DNA of 64,000 nucleotides, from NCBI GenBank assembly GCA_018608405.1, contig JABAZP010000006.1:117527-181526 (forward strand), in the 5' to 3' direction. Origin of the DNA: Flavobacteriales bacterium. Lineage in GTDB: Bacteria; Bacteroidota; Bacteroidia; Flavobacteriales_E; Vicingaceae. Shown piece after piece: positions 1-8,442 of this stretch (within the stretch, counting starts at the first letter, position 1; each line of letters opens with the position of its first letter). Made by a program: the position numbers and the translations under genes. A model generated the notes under the pieces. That model had not been told where the DNA came from. It saw only the letters and a program-made list of their open reading frames with translations, and did not search any database.

Positions 1-49
1 GGAAAGGTTTATAGAGAATTATAAATTGTAAGTTTTTAATTACGAATTA

Positions 50-73
50 GGGAAGAGAATGCTTCCCTTTTTT
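50..73 (+). terminator. Rho-independent terminator of an upstream gene
   Basis: A 6-bp stem GGGAAG/CTTCCC with a 6-base loop is followed by six T. It would end a plus-strand gene lying to the left of the window. The 16-mer AATGCTTCCCTTTTTT in its right half recurs at 945-960 on the other side of the next gene. Confidence 0.75.
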
Positions 74-221
74 AGTTTAATAGGATATATAACTTGAAGT
101 TGAATCCTTATTTGTTGGAATCAAAAGTATAATATGTTGATCTGGACACTCTCGGTTAACAACATTTTCAGTGGCCAAAGAAAAAATGAAAATAGACCAA
201 AATGCATTAAAAAAACATTAC

Positions 222-848
222 ATGAATCATTTAAAATTTATAATCATTTTATGCTTTTTAATTTCTTGTAAAAATGAGAAAGAGTATGTTGCAGAGCGCT
301 ATGAATCAAATATACCGAAAGTGATTATTAAGAACGCAGATGGAGTTCGATATAAATACGAATATTATGAGACCGGGAATCTTAAGTATAAAATTCTTTT
401 GAAAGATTCGTTAATGCACGGAAGTTATGATATGTTTTTCAAAGATGGAAAGTTGATGGAGAGCGGAAGTTTTTATAGAGGTTTGCAGCAAGATACGGCA
501 ATTTCATATTTTCCATCCGGAAAAATCAAAAACATTAGATATTATATTGAAGGTAAGATGAAGGTTTATCGAAAATACGACACTTTTGGAAATAAGATTA
601 GTGAAATAAATGATTTAAATGAAAAATCTTTCTTTTGGTTCAAGAATGGGAATTTATCAGCTGAAGTTCCTAGAATGGAAGGTAATTACTTCAAATACTA
701 TGAGAATGGAGGATTAAAACTAAGAGGATACTTTGAAGAAGGTAAAAAGTCAGGTGAATTTATTCATTTAAAAAATAATGGTGACACATCAAAAGTAATT
801 GTATATCGTGAAGGAACTGCTATTGATAGTACCCTTTTTAAACAATGA
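222..848 (+). CDS. YwqK/MORN-like repeat lipoprotein
   Basis: A 208-residue protein if started at the ATG at 222. The open frame extends to a GTG at 171, but the 222 start gives a clean lipoprotein signal peptide (MNHLKFIIILCFLISC), so it is preferred. The rest is a series of short GN-x-YY/GxKxG strand repeats (YYETGNLKYK, FFKDGKLMESG, YYENGGLKLRG), typical of the YwqK family often labelled 'toxin-antitoxin system YwqK family antitoxin'; no partner toxin is seen. Probably an outer-membrane-anchored beta-repeat protein of unknown role. The gene lies between two copies of a 16-bp direct repeat (58-73, 945-960). A related gene lies at 46037. Confidence 0.75.
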   Translation: MNHLKFIIILCFLISCKNEKEYVAERYESNIPKVIIKNADGVRYKYEYYETGNLKYKILLKDSLMHGSYDMFFKDGKLMESGSFYRGLQQDTAISYFPSGKIKNIRYYIEGKMKVYRKYDTFGNKISEINDLNEKSFFWFKNGNLSAEVPRMEGNYFKYYENGGLKLRGYFEEGKKSGEFIHLKNNGDTSKVIVYREGTAIDSTLFKQ

Positions 849-998
849 GTTTATGCTTACTAGTGCTTTTGTGAGATACTACAAAATGTAATTTTCAATA
901 TTTTTTCATCTTCATTTATTTAATCAGTTCTTAAAGTACGAGGTAATGCTTCCCTTTTTTTATGCAATAGATTAGCAGTTAAGAACTACATCATTCAT

Positions 999-1006
999 TA
1001 CCTTTG
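999..1006 (+). promoter_or_regulatory. Candidate Bacteroidota -7 box
   Basis: TACCTTTG matches TAnnTTTG, the -7 element known from Bacteroidota, 15 bases before the ATG at 1022. No convincing -33 TTG is at the usual spacing. Its position argues that the TTG at 1004, inside the box, is not the start of the next gene. Confidence 0.4.
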
Positions 1007-1021
1007 AAAAAAGACAAAAGA

Positions 1022-1501
1022 ATGAATTATCAAGAATTAGCAGATCACGGCAGGGTATGGATTTATCAAACTGATCGTAGACTGTCTGACGCAGAGGTGA
1101 ATGAGATTCAAGCTCACGGGGCTAAATTCATAGATCAATGGGCAGCTCATGGTTCTGAATTGCAAGCAGCTTTCGAAGTGTTCTACAATCAGTTTATAGT
1201 TTTATTCGCTGATGAAACTCAAGTGAAAGCTTCCGGCTGTTCCATTGATTCATCTGTTCGCTTTATAAAAGAGCTTGAAAAGCATTATCAATTGGATTTA
1301 TTTAATCGGCTGAATTTGACATACAAGGAAGGTTCTGAAATCAAAATGATGCCAATGGCGGATTTTCAAAAACAGTTAGAGGAAGGAGTATTAAATGAAG
1401 AAACTACTGTTTTTAACAACTTGATTGAAACAAAAGGCGACTTTGAAACAAAGTGGGAAGTACCGGTTAAGGAGAGTTGGCATAAGCAGTTAGTTAGTTA
1501 G
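1022..1501 (+). CDS. Conserved Bacteroidota protein (often misnamed ABC transporter ATPase)
   Basis: A 159-residue soluble protein starting MNYQELADHGRVWIYQTDR. The start at 1022 is preferred over a TTG at 1004 because it matches the family beginning I know (MNY.EL....RVW.YQS) and because a promoter-like box overlaps 1004. Databases commonly call this family 'ABC transporter ATPase', but no Walker A, Walker B or ABC signature is visible, so that name should not be trusted. The function is unknown. The stop codon lies inside a run of GTTA repeats. Confidence 0.7.
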   Translation: MNYQELADHGRVWIYQTDRRLSDAEVNEIQAHGAKFIDQWAAHGSELQAAFEVFYNQFIVLFADETQVKASGCSIDSSVRFIKELEKHYQLDLFNRLNLTYKEGSEIKMMPMADFQKQLEEGVLNEETTVFNNLIETKGDFETKWEVPVKESWHKQLVS

Positions 1502-1510
1502 TTAGTTAGT
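1489..1510 (+). repeat. GTTA tetranucleotide tandem repeat across a stop codon
   Basis: Five GTTA copies plus a partial one run through the last codons and stop of the preceding gene. Because 4 and 3 share no factor, each reading frame meets TAG within 12 bases, so copy-number change can alter only the last few residues. Confidence 0.85.
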
Positions 1511-1544
1511 TTTAGTAAATTGGTGTCATTTTGAAGAAGTGGAG

Positions 1545-1910
1545 ATGACAAATAAAGAATTTGGTGAAAAGCTAGAATTACGAACAAAGGATTTTGCAAT
1601 TCGAATTATCAAATTATCTGCAAATATTCCAAGGACGGATGAAGGGAGGGTAATTAAGAATCAAATTTCAAAATCAGGGACAAGTGTAGGAGCTAACTAT
1701 AGAGAAGCAAACAGAGCTCGAAGTGCGGCTGACTTTAGGAATAAAATCAAAATTTCTGAAAGTGAAGTAAGCGAAACTGTCTATTGGTTAGAAATTATCG
1801 AAAAACTAGATTGGATTAAAAACGATGAATTACAGATTATACTTTCTGAGGCCAAAGAAATTTTGGCACTTTTTGCTTCTATCGCATATGGTTCAAAAAA
1901 ACCGAAATAG
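1545..1910 (+). CDS. Four-helix bundle protein (S23 / 23S rRNA IVS type)
   Basis: About 121 residues from the ATG at 1545 (a GTG at 1539 is also possible). It has the family's hallmarks: an amphipathic first helix, the central 'QISKSGTSVGANYREANRA' turn, and the 'E.ETVYWLEII' helix followed by the EILALFASI end. The fold is known from proteins encoded in 23S rRNA intervening sequences and from many free-standing copies, and forms a pentameric bundle; the role is unknown. Full length and intact, unlike the paralogue at 6419. It lies directly before the paa genes but is probably a passenger. Confidence 0.85.
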   Translation: MTNKEFGEKLELRTKDFAIRIIKLSANIPRTDEGRVIKNQISKSGTSVGANYREANRARSAADFRNKIKISESEVSETVYWLEIIEKLDWIKNDELQIILSEAKEILALFASIAYGSKKPK

Positions 1911-1956
1911 TTTCAACAACCCATCAACTAATAAACTACTTAACTAATAAACTAAT

Positions 1957-2376
1957 TTGAAAAACAAGGCCGAAAAAGTATATGAGTCCATGATGGAGAA
2001 TGACTTCTGTTCTCAATGGTTGGGGATAAAACCACTATTAATTGAAGAAGGACATTGTATTTTGGAAATGCAAGTTCGAAAAGAAATGCTCAATGGTTTT
2101 GGAACGTTACATGGTGGAATGGCTTATTCGCTAGCTGACTCAGCATTGGCTTTTGCTTCAAATTCTTATGGTCGAATTTCACCGCTGATTAATGGGAATA
2201 TGTCGTATTCAAAATCGGCAAAAATTGGGGATGTTCTTAAAGCTGAAGCTACGGTAATCTCCTTGGGGAATAAAAAAGCCGACGTTGATGTTGTAATTAC
2301 TTGTGAAGGACAAGAAGAGCCTTTCTATTTTTTTAGAGGAACCGTTTATCGAACTTCAAAGGAGCATAAGGTTTGA
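1957..2376 (+). CDS. paaI: Hotdog-fold acyl-CoA thioesterase PaaI
   Basis: A 139-residue protein, close to the 140 residues of E. coli PaaI, starting at TTG 1957. The motif LHGGMAYSLADSALAFASNS is the PaaI catalytic helix with the HGG and the acidic residue. Known PaaI enzymes hydrolyse hydroxyphenylacetyl-CoA and related thioesters, releasing CoA trapped in dead-end intermediates of aerobic phenylacetate breakdown. First gene of a same-strand run with paaJ, paaZ, a hydratase and paaY, which supports the assignment. Expected to be a cytosolic tetramer. Confidence 0.85.
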   Translation: MKNKAEKVYESMMENDFCSQWLGIKPLLIEEGHCILEMQVRKEMLNGFGTLHGGMAYSLADSALAFASNSYGRISPLINGNMSYSKSAKIGDVLKAEATVISLGNKKADVDVVITCEGQEEPFYFFRGTVYRTSKEHKV

Positions 2377-2488
2377 CTATAACATGTAATTCTGGTTTTA
2401 TCGTCAGGTGAAAAGGGCAATTATTGGTGATTCGTAATTCCCAGATTCGTAATTCTTATCTTACCTTTAACCTTCCAAAAAAAAATGA

Positions 2489-3703
2489 ATGAAAGAAGCA
2501 TATATAATAGACGGAATCAGGACTCCAATCGGAAAATTTACAGGTACTTTATCTCCGGTGAGAACAGATGATTTAGGTGCCTTGGTAATTAAAGAAATTG
2601 TAAAACGAAACCCGAACATTCCGGCTGAAGCCTATGATGATGTAATTCTCGGTAATGCTAACCAAGCAGGAGAAGACAATCGAAATGTTGCAAGAATGTG
2701 CTCATTATTAGCTGGTTTGCCGTGGTCAGTTCCAGGTGAAACCGTAAATCGATTGTGTTCTTCGGGAATGTCAGCTATTGTTCAAGCGAATAGAGCGATT
2801 AAAGCAGGAGAAGGGGATGTTTTTATTGCCGGTGGGGTAGAGCACATGACCAGAGGTCCTTGGGTAATTTCAAAAACGTCAACTCCATTTGGAAGAGATG
2901 CTGAAATGCACGATTCCAGTTTTGGTTGGAGGTTCGTTAATAAGAAAATAAAAGACCTTTACGGTACTGATGCAATGGGCGAAACGGCCGAAAATTTAGT
3001 AGACCGATTTGGAATAAGTCGAGAAGATCAGGATAAGTTTTCAGCTTGGTCCCAGCAGAAAGCCTCGGCAGCGCAAGAAAATGGTAGATTGGCAGAGGAG
3101 ATAGTTTCAGTTGAAATTCCTCAGCGAAAAAAAGATCCAATCATTTTTAGCAAAGATGAATTTGTTCGACCGGGAACGACTTTTGAAGGTTTGTCTAAAC
3201 TAAGACCTGCTTTTCGAAAAGAAGGAGGAACTGTAACTGCAGGAAATGCATCGGGATTAAATGATGGCGCTGCTGCAACTATCATTGCTTCTGAAGATGC
3301 GGTGAAGAAATATAACTTAAAACCAATGGCTCGAATTGTAAGTTCAGCCGTTGTTGGGGTTGAACCTAGAATTATGGGGATTGGTCCAGTCGGGGCAACA
3401 AAGCTTGCCTTAAAGAGAGCAGGTTTAACATTGGACGATATGGATATTATGGAATTCAATGAAGCCTTTGCGGCCCAAGCTTTGGCTTGCACACGAGAAC
3501 TTGGTTTGGCAGATGATGATGCTAGAATTAATCCAAACGGAGGTGCAATTGCAATTGGTCATCCACTTGGAGTAACAGGAACAAGAATTTTGCATACAGC
3601 AGCAATTGAGCTTCAAAAAACCGGAAAGCGTTATGCTCTTGCAGCAATGTGTGTTGGTGTTGGTCAGGGCTATGCTACGATTATTGAGAATGTAAATGTT
3701 TAA
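2489..3703 (+). CDS. paaJ: 3-oxoadipyl-CoA / acetyl-CoA C-acyltransferase (thiolase)
   Basis: A 404-residue thiolase of full family length. The nucleophile Cys90 is in NRLCSSGMSA, the His is in NEAFAAQAL and GGAIAIGHPLG, and the second Cys is in AAMCVGVGQG. PaaJ/PcaF enzymes cleave 3-oxoadipyl-CoA and 3-oxo-5,6-dehydrosuberyl-CoA with CoA, giving acetyl-CoA and succinyl-CoA. Context with paaI and paaZ favours PaaJ over a general FadA, though sequence alone cannot separate these. Gap to paaI is 112 bases and holds two direct copies of GATTCGTAATTC. Start at ATG 2489; the out-of-frame ATG at 2485 is not used. Confidence 0.85.
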   Translation: MKEAYIIDGIRTPIGKFTGTLSPVRTDDLGALVIKEIVKRNPNIPAEAYDDVILGNANQAGEDNRNVARMCSLLAGLPWSVPGETVNRLCSSGMSAIVQANRAIKAGEGDVFIAGGVEHMTRGPWVISKTSTPFGRDAEMHDSSFGWRFVNKKIKDLYGTDAMGETAENLVDRFGISREDQDKFSAWSQQKASAAQENGRLAEEIVSVEIPQRKKDPIIFSKDEFVRPGTTFEGLSKLRPAFRKEGGTVTAGNASGLNDGAAATIIASEDAVKKYNLKPMARIVSSAVVGVEPRIMGIGPVGATKLALKRAGLTLDDMDIMEFNEAFAAQALACTRELGLADDDARINPNGGAIAIGHPLGVTGTRILHTAAIELQKTGKRYALAAMCVGVGQGYATIIENVNV

Positions 3704-3709
3704 TCGCTA

Positions 3710-3785
3710 ATTTTTAGTTTTTAATTCTTACTTGTTTGTATTGAATGGATTAAAGATTAAAAATTCACAACTAAAAATTAATAGA
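3710..3785. repeat. AT-rich inverted repeat in the paaJ-paaZ gap
   Basis: TAATTTTTAGT near 3714 is mirrored by ACTAAAAATTA near 3770, just before paaZ. Similar elements fill the gaps at 6286-6418, 6782-6862 and 7619-7718. The hairpin could affect RNA stability inside the operon or be the trace of a small mobile repeat; the sequence does not decide. Confidence 0.6.
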
Positions 3786-6275
3786 ATGAAGTTAGAAAAC
3801 TACATACAAGGAAATTGGGTAACAGGAGATGGAGATGGTGTTCCATTAATTAATGCGGTAAACGGCGAAGAGATTGCCACTTCAACTACAAAGGGATTCG
3901 ATTTTAGCGATATTCTTGATTACGGCAGAAAGGTTGGGAATCCTGCTTTACGAAAAATGACGTTCCAAGAACGTGGTATGATGCTGAAGAAGTTGGGACT
4001 TCACTTGATAAAGCACAAAGCAAAGTTTTATGAAATTTCGTACAAAACAGGAGCAACCAAAGTAGATTCCTGGATCGACATCGAAGGTGGTTTTGGTAAC
4101 CTATTTGCCAATGCTTCTTTAAGAAAAGAATTCCCAAACAAACCTTACCATGTAGAAGGAGATGGAATAGACTTGTCGAGAGGAGGCCAATTTATGGGCC
4201 ACCACATTATGGTGCCTAAAAGAGGAGTTGCAGTTCACATTAATGCTTTTAATTTCCCGGTTTGGGGCATGTTAGAAAAGTGTGCAGTGAACTGGATGGC
4301 TGGAGTTCCTGCGGTTGTTAAACCGGCGACCAATACGTCCTTCTTAACCGAAGCGGTAGTAAAAGAAATAATAGCATCTAATATATTGCCAGAAGGAGCA
4401 TTGCAATTAATTTGTGGCTCCGCTAGAACCATTTTAGACCACGTAGAATCTCAAGATGTTGTCACTTTTACCGGTTCTGCAACTACCGGTCGAATGTTAA
4501 AAGCAAATCCGAGAATTATCAATGAAGCTGTTCCATTTAACATGGAGGCAGATTCTTTAAATTGTTCCGTTTTAGGCTTGGATGCCGCTCCCGGGACGCC
4601 CGAATTTAAATTGTTTATCAAAGGCGTAAAAGCTGAAATGACTGTAAAGTGTGGACAGAAATGTACCGCTATTCGAAGAATAATGGTTCCTGAAAACTAC
4701 GTGGAAGATGTTCAGATTGCACTTGGTAAAGAGCTGGGTAGAACCAATATCGGAAATCCTTCACTGAAAGAGACAAGAATGGGAGCTTTGGTTAGTAAAG
4801 ATCAGGTTCAAGAAGTCAAAGAAAGAGTTGCGGAATTGAGTCAGACTGCTGAGATTGTGTACGGAAGTTTAGACCAAGTTGAGGTGAATGGAGCAGATGC
4901 TTCAAAAGGAGCTTTTTTAAGTCCAATTTTGATGGTAGAGAAAGAGCCATTTAAAAACATGGCAGTTCACAATGTGGAAGCCTTCGGTCCTGTAAGTACC
5001 ATTATGCCATATTCTACCACAGCCGAAGCCGTTGAGCTTTCTCATCTAGGAATGGGCTCATTGTGTGCTTCTATTGTAACCGGAGATGATAAAATTGCGA
5101 CAGAGTTTACCGTAGAAGCTGCTACGCATCATGGTAGAATTTTAGTGCTGAATCAAGACTCTGCCAAACAAAGTACCGGCCATGGTTCTCCGTTGCCAAC
5201 CTTAACCCACGGTGGTCCAGGTAGAGCCGGCGGTGGCGAAGAAATGGGCGGAATGCGAGGAGTGAAGCACTACTTGCAACGTTGCGCAATTCAAGGTTCA
5301 CCAACAACAGTAACTGAAATTACCGGAATTTTCCAATCGGGTGCAAAGTATAAAGAGACTCCACAACACCCTTTCAAATATCATTTTGAAGACATTGAAG
5401 CAGGAATGTCATTGAAAACGCATAAGCGTACGATGATGGATTCAGAGATCGCTAATTTCGCAAATCTTTCTTGGGATCATTTTTATGCCCACACGGATAC
5501 TACTTCTTTAAATCACACTATTTTCGACAAGCGCGCTGCACACGGATACTTTATACTTTCTGCGGCAGCAGGTTTATTTGTGTACCCCAACAAAGGTCCG
5601 GTATCTGCTAATTACGGTTTAGATACGTGTCGTTTTATGCGTCCTATTTATCATGGGGACACCATTTATGTTCGTTTAACCTGTCAAGAAAAGAGAGATA
5701 AAGACGTTCGAGGTCAGCAATTTCCTTCAGGGGTTGTAAAATGGTTTGTTGAAGTGTTTGATCAAGACGATGAGAAAGTAGCTATTGCAACCGTTTTAAC
5801 CATGGTAGCAAAGAAAAGTCCTTTCCAAGAAATTAACCGTAAAAATGTAGAAGGCTACTTGGCAAAGTTAACCGAGCAATCAACTGCGAAGTGGGGCATC
5901 ATGACTCCACAGCACATGGTAGAGCATTTAATACACGGATTGCATTCTGCAGTGAATAAGATTAAGTTAGACGTTCATACTCCGGAAGAGCATTTGGAAA
6001 AGTACACGGACAGTTTGTATAATTACTATCCGTTTCCAAAGAATAGTAAGACACCTGTTTTGGAGGATGGAGTTTTAGCCGATTTAGAATATGCCGACTT
6101 GAACGAAGCCAAAGCTAAATTTTTAGAAGGATTTGATGCGTTTGAATTGTATTATAAGGAAAACCCAGAAGCAACAGCAAACAATGCAGTTTTTGGTCCT
6201 TTAGATAAAGATCTTTGGGACTTGATGAATCGGAAACATTTTAATCATCACTTTGAGCAATTTTCAATTCTTTAA
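3786..6275 (+). CDS. paaZ: Bifunctional oxepin-CoA hydrolase / semialdehyde dehydrogenase PaaZ with a C-terminal DinB-like extension
   Basis: An 829-residue protein from ATG 3786 ([12 protein letters not shown]); the frame is open to a TTG at 3732 but that part lies inside an intergenic repeat. Residues about 1-515 are an aldehyde dehydrogenase (general-base Glu in [11 protein letters not shown], nucleophile Cys near 293 in GQKCTAIRR). Residues about 530-680 are a MaoC-like enoyl-CoA hydratase with DHFYAHTD and the AHGYFILS motif, the ring-opening half. The last 140 residues ([13 protein letters not shown] to [10 protein letters not shown]) resemble the DUF1569/DinB fold and are absent from the roughly 680-residue E. 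coli protein. PaaZ hydrolyses oxepin-CoA and oxidises the resulting aldehyde with NADP. Confidence 0.9.
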   Translation: MKLENYIQGNWVTGDGDGVPLINAVNGEEIATSTTKGFDFSDILDYGRKVGNPALRKMTFQERGMMLKKLGLHLIKHKAKFYEISYKTGATKVDSWIDIEGGFGNLFANASLRKEFPNKPYHVEGDGIDLSRGGQFMGHHIMVPKRGVAVHINAFNFPVWGMLEKCAVNWMAGVPAVVKPATNTSFLTEAVVKEIIASNILPEGALQLICGSARTILDHVESQDVVTFTGSATTGRMLKANPRIINEAVPFNMEADSLNCSVLGLDAAPGTPEFKLFIKGVKAEMTVKCGQKCTAIRRIMVPENYVEDVQIALGKELGRTNIGNPSLKETRMGALVSKDQVQEVKERVAELSQTAEIVYGSLDQVEVNGADASKGAFLSPILMVEKEPFKNMAVHNVEAFGPVSTIMPYSTTAEAVELSHLGMGSLCASIVTGDDKIATEFTVEAATHHGRILVLNQDSAKQSTGHGSPLPTLTHGGPGRAGGGEEMGGMRGVKHYLQRCAIQGSPTTVTEITGIFQSGAKYKETPQHPFKYHFEDIEAGMSLKTHKRTMMDSEIANFANLSWDHFYAHTDTTSLNHTIFDKRAAHGYFILSAAAGLFVYPNKGPVSANYGLDTCRFMRPIYHGDTIYVRLTCQEKRDKDVRGQQFPSGVVKWFVEVFDQDDEKVAIATVLTMVAKKSPFQEINRKNVEGYLAKLTEQSTAKWGIMTPQHMVEHLIHGLHSAVNKIKLDVHTPEEHLEKYTDSLYNYYPFPKNSKTPVLEDGVLADLEYADLNEAKAKFLEGFDAFELYYKENPEATANNAVFGPLDKDLWDLMNRKHFNHHFEQFSIL

Positions 6276-6285
6276 AATTAGAATT

Positions 6286-6418
6286 ATTAGTTTTTAGTTT
6301 TGAATTTTTAATTTGGACTAAAAAGCAATTGAGATTCCATTGAGAATTTAATACTTATAACCAACAAAAATTAGAACTGGATTAAAAACTAAAAATTGAT
6401 GCATTAATAATTAAGTAA
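6286..6418. repeat. AT-rich inverted repeat, left flank of the four-helix gene
   Basis: TTTTTAGTTTTGAATTTTTA near 6294 is complementary to the ATTAAAAACTAAAAATT at 6381-6397. The right part (6381-6418) is repeated directly at 6818-6862, again ending in AAGTAA and then ATG. The inserted gene therefore sits between two copies of the same leader. Confidence 0.65.
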
Positions 6419-6781
6419 ATGGCTCAAGAAAATATAGTTCAAAAGAAGAGTTTTGAATTTGCAGTAAAAGCCGTTAAATTGGCTTACGCAGTTCAGAAAG
6501 AAAAGAAGGAATATGACTTAACTCGACAAATAATTCGAAGCGCAACTTCAATAGGTGCAAATCTTGAAGAATCAATGGGTGGTCAGAGTGATAAAGATTT
6601 CCTTCATAAAGTGTCTATATCGTACAAGGAAGCTCGAGAAACTGAATATTGGTTAAGATTGATGTTAGAAGTTGAATTAATAAGTAAAGGCTAACAGGAA
6701 GAATTACTAGAAAACGTTAAAGAGATATTACGACTGCTCGGAGCAATTCTAAGAACGATGAAAAAAAAGTTGAATCAATAA
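6419..6781 (+). pseudogene. Four-helix bundle protein with in-frame stop
   Basis: The frame opens at ATG 6419 and gives 91 residues to a TAA at 6692-6694. Translation continues in the same frame for 28 more codons (QEELLENVKEILRLLGAI...) to a TAA at 6779-6781, which supplies the missing last helix and brings the total to about 120 codons, the normal length. It carries the family motif RSATSIGANLEESMGGQS and YKEARETEYWLRLM. A TTA-to-TAA change would explain the stop. The truncated product lacks most of helix four, so it is probably inactive. It lies between paaZ and the hydratase gene and seems to be an insertion. Confidence 0.8.
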
Positions 6782-6862
6782 TTTTTAATTAGGAGTTTTT
6801 AATAATTGTGATTTAGTATTAAAAACTAAAAATTCAAGATTAATAATTTAAAATATAAGTAA
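6782..6862. repeat. AT-rich inverted repeat, right flank of the four-helix gene
   Basis: AGTTTTTAATA near 6794 pairs with TATTAAAAACT at 6817-6827. The segment 6818-6862 is a direct copy of 6381-6418 with a few differences. It leads straight into the hydratase start codon. Confidence 0.65.
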
Positions 6863-7618
6863 ATGTCAGTACCATATGTTAAAATAGATAAAGCCGAGAA
6901 CGGCCTAGCAACAATTGAATTTTTTCACCCAAAACACAACTCATTACCAAGTGATATCTTGAGCAAATTAGCGCAAACGATTACTGAAGCAGGTCAGGAC
7001 GATGCAGTGAAGCTAATTGTTCTGAAAAGTGGAGGTGTCCGAACTTTTTGCTCAGGAGCTAGCTTTACAGAGCTGATAAGCATTAACGATTTGGATACGG
7101 GTAAGAAATTCTTTTCCGGTTTTGCCAATGTGATTAATGCATGCAGAAAATGTCCCAAATTAATAATTGGAAGAGTGCAAGGAAAAGCTGTAGGAGGTGG
7201 AGTGGGAGTTGCTTCTGCTGTGGATTATTGCTTGGCAACAAAATTTGCATCGGTCAAATTATCTGAATTGAACATAGGTATTGGACCATTTGTGGTTGGA
7301 CCGGCAGTAGAGCGTAAAGTTGGTGTTTCTGCCATGAGTCAAATGACGATTAATGCAGACCATTTTTATTCTGCGGAATGGGCTAAGGAGAAAGGTTTGT
7401 ATGCAGAAGTCCACGATGATGCAGAAGCCTTAGAAGAAGGAGTTCAAAAGTTAGTAGACTATTTACTTTCTAAAAACCCGGAAGCACAAAGCATGCTAAA
7501 AGAAATATTTTGGAAAGGCACTGAAAATTGGGATGACTTGTTAGCAGAAAGAGCAGCCATGAGCGGCAGATTGGTGTTGAGTGAGTATACGAAAGAAGTT
7601 TTAAGTGGGTACGCTTAA
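6863..7618 (+). CDS. Enoyl-CoA hydratase/isomerase of the phenylacetate pathway
   Basis: A 251-residue crotonase-fold protein of usual length. The oxyanion-hole segments are FCSGASFTEL (residues about 68-77) and GKAVGGGVGVASAVDYCLA; an acidic residue is in KLSELNIGIGPFVVG and another in AVERKVG. In the paa pathway this family supplies PaaG (isomerisation of ring-epoxide to oxepin-CoA) and PaaF (hydration of dehydroadipyl-CoA). Which of the two it is cannot be told from sequence alone. Same strand as paaJ-paaZ and paaY, separated by AT-rich repeats. Confidence 0.8.
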   Translation: MSVPYVKIDKAENGLATIEFFHPKHNSLPSDILSKLAQTITEAGQDDAVKLIVLKSGGVRTFCSGASFTELISINDLDTGKKFFSGFANVINACRKCPKLIIGRVQGKAVGGGVGVASAVDYCLATKFASVKLSELNIGIGPFVVGPAVERKVGVSAMSQMTINADHFYSAEWAKEKGLYAEVHDDAEALEEGVQKLVDYLLSKNPEAQSMLKEIFWKGTENWDDLLAERAAMSGRLVLSEYTKEVLSGYA

Positions 7619-7718
7619 TTAATTTTTAGTTTTTAATCCTTAATCCTTAATTTTCAATGAGTACTCAAGTCAGTATTTACGATTAAAAATAAAAAACTCA
7701 TAATTAAATAATTAAAAA
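7619..7718. repeat. AT-rich inverted repeat in the hydratase-paaY gap
   Basis: ATTTTTAGTTTTTAATCC near 7622 is complementary, with a few mismatches, to GATTAAAAATAAAAAACT at 7681-7698. It belongs to the same family as the repeats in the three other paa gaps. Confidence 0.55.
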
Positions 7719-8318
7719 TTGATTTACTCTTTCAAAGGTTTTATACCAGTAGTTCACCCAAGCAGTTTTGTTCATCCACAGGCTGCAGTTACCGGTAATG
7801 TGATTATTGGTAAAAACGTTTACATCGGTCCGGGCGCAGCCATTCGTGGCGATTGGGGCGGAGTTGTTATTGAAGATGGTTGTAATGTGCAAGAAAATTG
7901 TACGATTCACATGTTTCCCGGAATAACGATTACTTTACAAGAAGGCGCACACATTGGACACGGAGCTATTATTCATGGAGCGCACATTGGCAAGAATGTT
8001 TTGGTGGGAATGAATGCAGTAATTATGGATGAAGCCGTAATCGAGGACGAGTGCATTATTGGTGCCTTAACTTTTGTGAAAGCCAAAGAAAAATTCGAAA
8101 AACGCAGCTTAATTGTGGGTAACCCAGCTAGAAAAATTAAAGAGGTAAGCGATGAAATGATCGCCTGGAAAACAAAGGGAACCGCTTTGTACCAGCAATT
8201 GCCTTCTGAAATGCACGAACAATCGCAGACAGTTGAAGCATTAACCGAAATACCTAAAGACCGACCAACCCAAGAGAGTTTGTTTCAAATTTGGGAAGAG
8301 ATTAAGGGGAAGTCGTGA
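7719..8318 (+). CDS. paaY: PaaY-type left-handed beta-helix protein (gamma-carbonic anhydrase fold)
   Basis: A 199-residue protein, against 196 in E. coli PaaY. Starts at TTG 7719 (MIYSFKGFIPVVHPSSFVHP). Hexapeptide repeats run through residues about 15-120, with the metal-ligand histidines in NCTIHMF, GAHIGHGAIIHGAHIG. PaaY in other bacteria is a thioesterase that relieves CoA trapping by 2-hydroxycyclohepta-1,4,6-triene-1-formyl-CoA. The C-terminal ~60 residues are the alpha-helical tail seen in PaaY (TALYQQLPSEMHE). Last recognisable paa gene here. Confidence 0.85.
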   Translation: MIYSFKGFIPVVHPSSFVHPQAAVTGNVIIGKNVYIGPGAAIRGDWGGVVIEDGCNVQENCTIHMFPGITITLQEGAHIGHGAIIHGAHIGKNVLVGMNAVIMDEAVIEDECIIGALTFVKAKEKFEKRSLIVGNPARKIKEVSDEMIAWKTKGTALYQQLPSEMHEQSQTVEALTEIPKDRPTQESLFQIWEEIKGKS

Positions 8319-8442
8319 ATAGCAGTTTAATTGCTAATGCTTATCTCTTTAAGACAATCCATTACAGTAATTTGATTTTCAATAACTTTAAAAATGCTTT
8401 TACGGTAATGAAAAGAAGCGTATAAAAACTGAAAATTAAACC

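Noticed and set aside
1022-1501. ABC transporter ATPase
   Set aside because: The usual database name; no Walker or signature motifs are visible in the 159 residues.
6419-6694. A genuine short four-helix protein
   Set aside because: The frame continues with the last family helix immediately after the TAA and stops at the usual length, so truncation is more likely.
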